A DNA stretch of 64,000 nucleotides from Desulfobacter curvatus DSM 3379 (GTDB lineage: Bacteria > Desulfobacterota > Desulfobacteria > Desulfobacterales > Desulfobacteraceae), in assembly GCF_000373985.1 (NCBI RefSeq), contig NZ_KB893079.1, forward strand, positions 1-64,000, in the 5' to 3' direction. The notes beneath the pieces were generated by a model. That model saw nothing but the letters and a program-made list of their open reading frames with translations. It ran no database searches and was not told the origin of the DNA. Position numbers and translations under genes: made by a program. Positions 62,794-64,000 of the stretch are shown here, piece by piece; position 1 is the stretch's first letter; the number at the start of each line of letters is the position of its first letter.

Positions 62794-62982
62794 GGGTTCC
62801 CCTGATTGACAGACAAAGCCCAACTTTATTAAATTTTGTCAACGTTACAAATTATTAAGAAACGGGACCATAAAATTTGCCAAAATTAAAGGAGACAATC
62901 AGAAGATAATTCTTTCAAGTCAGTAACAGTCTGAAAAATAAATTTATATTTCTTAAAGCTTAGAATAAAAAAGGGGGACCTA

Positions 62983-63459
62983 ATGGGAAAATTCACAATC
63001 GCGTTTTTAGTCGTTACATTAATCACTTTCGGATTGATTTTCAATAATACAGTGTCTGCTGAGGATTGCACCGAGTTCGAGTTTATCGGCAAGGGCTATG
63101 CAAATTTTATAGATATAGAACAAGGAATCACTCAAGGATCAATCTCTTTTAGATCAAAGGACAGGAAGGTTAGGCTTAAGTGTGGGGTTCGAGGGGTCCC
63201 TTATGTAACTGACGAAGCATTGAAATTCAAGCAGATTGTTGTTTGTGACGACCACTCTCGATTCGACCTTGTGTCAGAGATGACAGAGTATCCGGATGGT
63301 TCTTTTTATGAACATCCGGAAATTACCGTTGTTGAAGGCCCTTTCTATGAGGAAGGGTATCGCGCTGGGGAGGCAGATGTCATAGGCATCATGAAAGTAA
63401 CCGAAACAGGGGGCATATGGATCGACATGAAGATTAAATCTGCCATCATCTATAAATAA
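62983..63459 (+). CDS. Small secreted protein between two transposase remnants
   Basis: 158 residues. A clear signal peptide (IAFLVVTLITFGLIF, cleavage after VSA, about residue 25). The mature part has two Cys in CGVRGVPYV and VCDDHSRF plus one at the start (EDCTEFEF), acidic C-terminal half (VEGPFYEEGYRAGEADVIG) and no family I recognise. GGGGGA precedes the ATG. It sits between copies of the same IS remnant and may have arrived with them. An 11-bp palindrome at 63509-63536 follows. Confidence 0.65.
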   Translation: MGKFTIAFLVVTLITFGLIFNNTVSAEDCTEFEFIGKGYANFIDIEQGITQGSISFRSKDRKVRLKCGVRGVPYVTDEALKFKQIVVCDDHSRFDLVSEMTEYPDGSFYEHPEITVVEGPFYEEGYRAGEADVIGIMKVTETGGIWIDMKIKSAIIYK

Positions 63460-63508
63460 TCCTCATTCCTTTGCAGGGAACTATCCTGACATTTTTAGTC
63501 TCAATTGT

Positions 63509-63536
63509 ATTGTCAATAAAGTGAATTATTGACAAT
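63509..63536. terminator. 11-bp AT-rich palindrome after the secreted-protein gene
   Basis: ATTGTCAATAA (63509-63519) pairs exactly with 63526-63536 around AGTGAA. No T-run, so it may be an inverted-repeat end of a mobile element rather than a terminator. Confidence 0.4.
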
Positions 63537-63654
63537 ATATACGGATGAAGAGCGAAGGATTTGGGACCGTTTCGATTCAGCTTTGTACAGATAGTTCGGT
63601 TGAAATTCGTGTTCGATATTATCGACGATCCTGTGATCGTCGAAATCGAAAAAG

Positions 63655-63788
63655 GTTCAAATTTTGGAAGGATTCGACAATTACGAACTAAAATTTTGAA
63701 TGAGTTATTTAACGGCCAAGCTAACTCTGAACCGATTGGAGACAATGATTTAAAAGAACCAATAACATCACGTGATGCAAAAACCTAA
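63655..63788 (+). mobile_element. IS4-type transposase remnant B, with internal deletion
   Basis: It carries GGTTCAAATTTTGG joined directly to AAGGATTCGACAATTACG. In remnant A these two pieces are separated by about 70 bases, so B has lost that part. The matching 104 bases (63668-63771) keep the same reading frame (RIRQLRTKILNELFNGQANS). The sequence upstream (CGACGATC-CTGT-GATCGTCG near 63631) is unrelated to A. Confidence 0.6.
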
Positions 63789-63859
63789 CCGGACATCACT
63801 GAGGAGATCTATGATATTTTCCCCATCGACATCATGATTACGACCGTTGAAGATGAGTC

Positions 63860-64000
63860 TCACCCGGACCGTTTGGCGGTCATCCTTAAAATGGTGACCT
63901 CAATCACGGCGGTTTCAGCCAGATCCTGCGCACCAAATTCATGGGTGCGGGAAGAGTACTGGGACATGATACAGTCCAGGCCTTTGATTTTTTCTTCCGA
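63860..64000 (-). CDS. PPOX/NimA-like flavin-binding protein, C-terminal end (partial)
   Basis: Only the last 46 residues lie inside the window; the gene continues past position 64000. IKGLDCIMSQYSSRTHEFGA and ETAVIEVTILRMTAKRSG resemble the C-terminus of pyridoxamine-5'-phosphate oxidase-related proteins of the NimA group, which end in a similar TAVI...MTGKR element. The stop is at 63860-63862. Too little is present for a firm function. Confidence 0.5.
   Translation of the reverse strand, partial: SEEKIKGLDCIMSQYSSRTHEFGAQDLAETAVIEVTILRMTAKRSG

Noticed and set aside
1..64000. CRISPR arrays, tRNA and rRNA genes
   Set aside because: No regular short repeat-spacer pattern, no T-loop (GGTTCGAATCC-like) with acceptor pairing, and no rRNA-like stretch was seen; a covariance search would be needed to exclude tRNAs fully.

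Overview
The window looks like a stretch of core chromosome from an anaerobic, Gram-negative, sulfate-reducer-like deltaproteobacterium (Desulfobacteraceae type; inference only). The evidence is gene content and order: an rpsF-rpsR-DUF2232-rplI-dnaB-hflX cluster, lptE next to leuS, two B12-type radical SAM proteins, CcdA, rubredoxin, an IspH-UbiA fusion, draT-draG and large multi-domain sensor proteins. No rRNA, tRNA or CRISPR array was recognised.

Layout. 1-3.9 kb: a frameshifted molbindin, a CinA-family protein and a radical SAM protein, all on the minus strand. 4.0-9.05 kb: a trp operon (trpEGDCF, no trpBA) preceded by a textbook attenuator whose 32-residue leader peptide has five Trp codons. 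9.05-14.3 kb: a LysM membrane protein, a secreted FGE-sulfatase-domain protein and a five-gene minus-strand operon (murJ, FtsB-like, small TPR-like, rhodanese, MauE/DoxX) in which every junction is an ATGA overlap. 14.4-25 kb: rpsT, lptE, leuS, a CNNM/CBS protein, then the S6-S18-L9-DnaB-HflX cluster. 25.1-31.4 kb: a divergent DnaA-like initiator beside an AT-rich gap, pdxA, uvrA and a degenerate HSDR_N protein. 31.5-42.5 kb: an acyltransferase, a DUF342 protein, an IspH-UbiA fusion, parB, parA and hrpA.

42.6-62.2 kb is more accessory. It holds a second B12-type radical SAM protein, a sigma-54 activator with a degenerate receiver, a YkgJ-type Cys-cluster protein paired with an ATP-grasp enzyme, and a 1928-residue pseudokinase/ATPase/GAF/histidine kinase/receiver protein coupled to a response regulator. 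Then come a FAH-family hydrolase, draG, draT, a rhodanese lipoprotein, CcdA, copZ-copA and a 52-residue rubredoxin. 62.3-64 kb is a decayed mobile-element zone: a truncated LUD gene fused to an IS4-type transposase remnant, a small secreted protein, a second shorter copy of the same remnant, and the C-terminal end of a PPOX (NimA-like) flavoprotein at the window edge.

The most noteworthy non-coding signal is a roughly 100-bp dispersed repeat with a conserved, co-varying hairpin. It is seen at about 46.1, 46.2, 48.1 and 57.9 kb, with a partial copy at 17.96 kb. Other structures are the trp attenuator, several long perfect palindromes (3.9, 21.7, 54.6, 55.4 kb), a 140-bp imperfect inverted repeat at 10.9 kb and a possible three-way-junction RNA at 44.3 kb.
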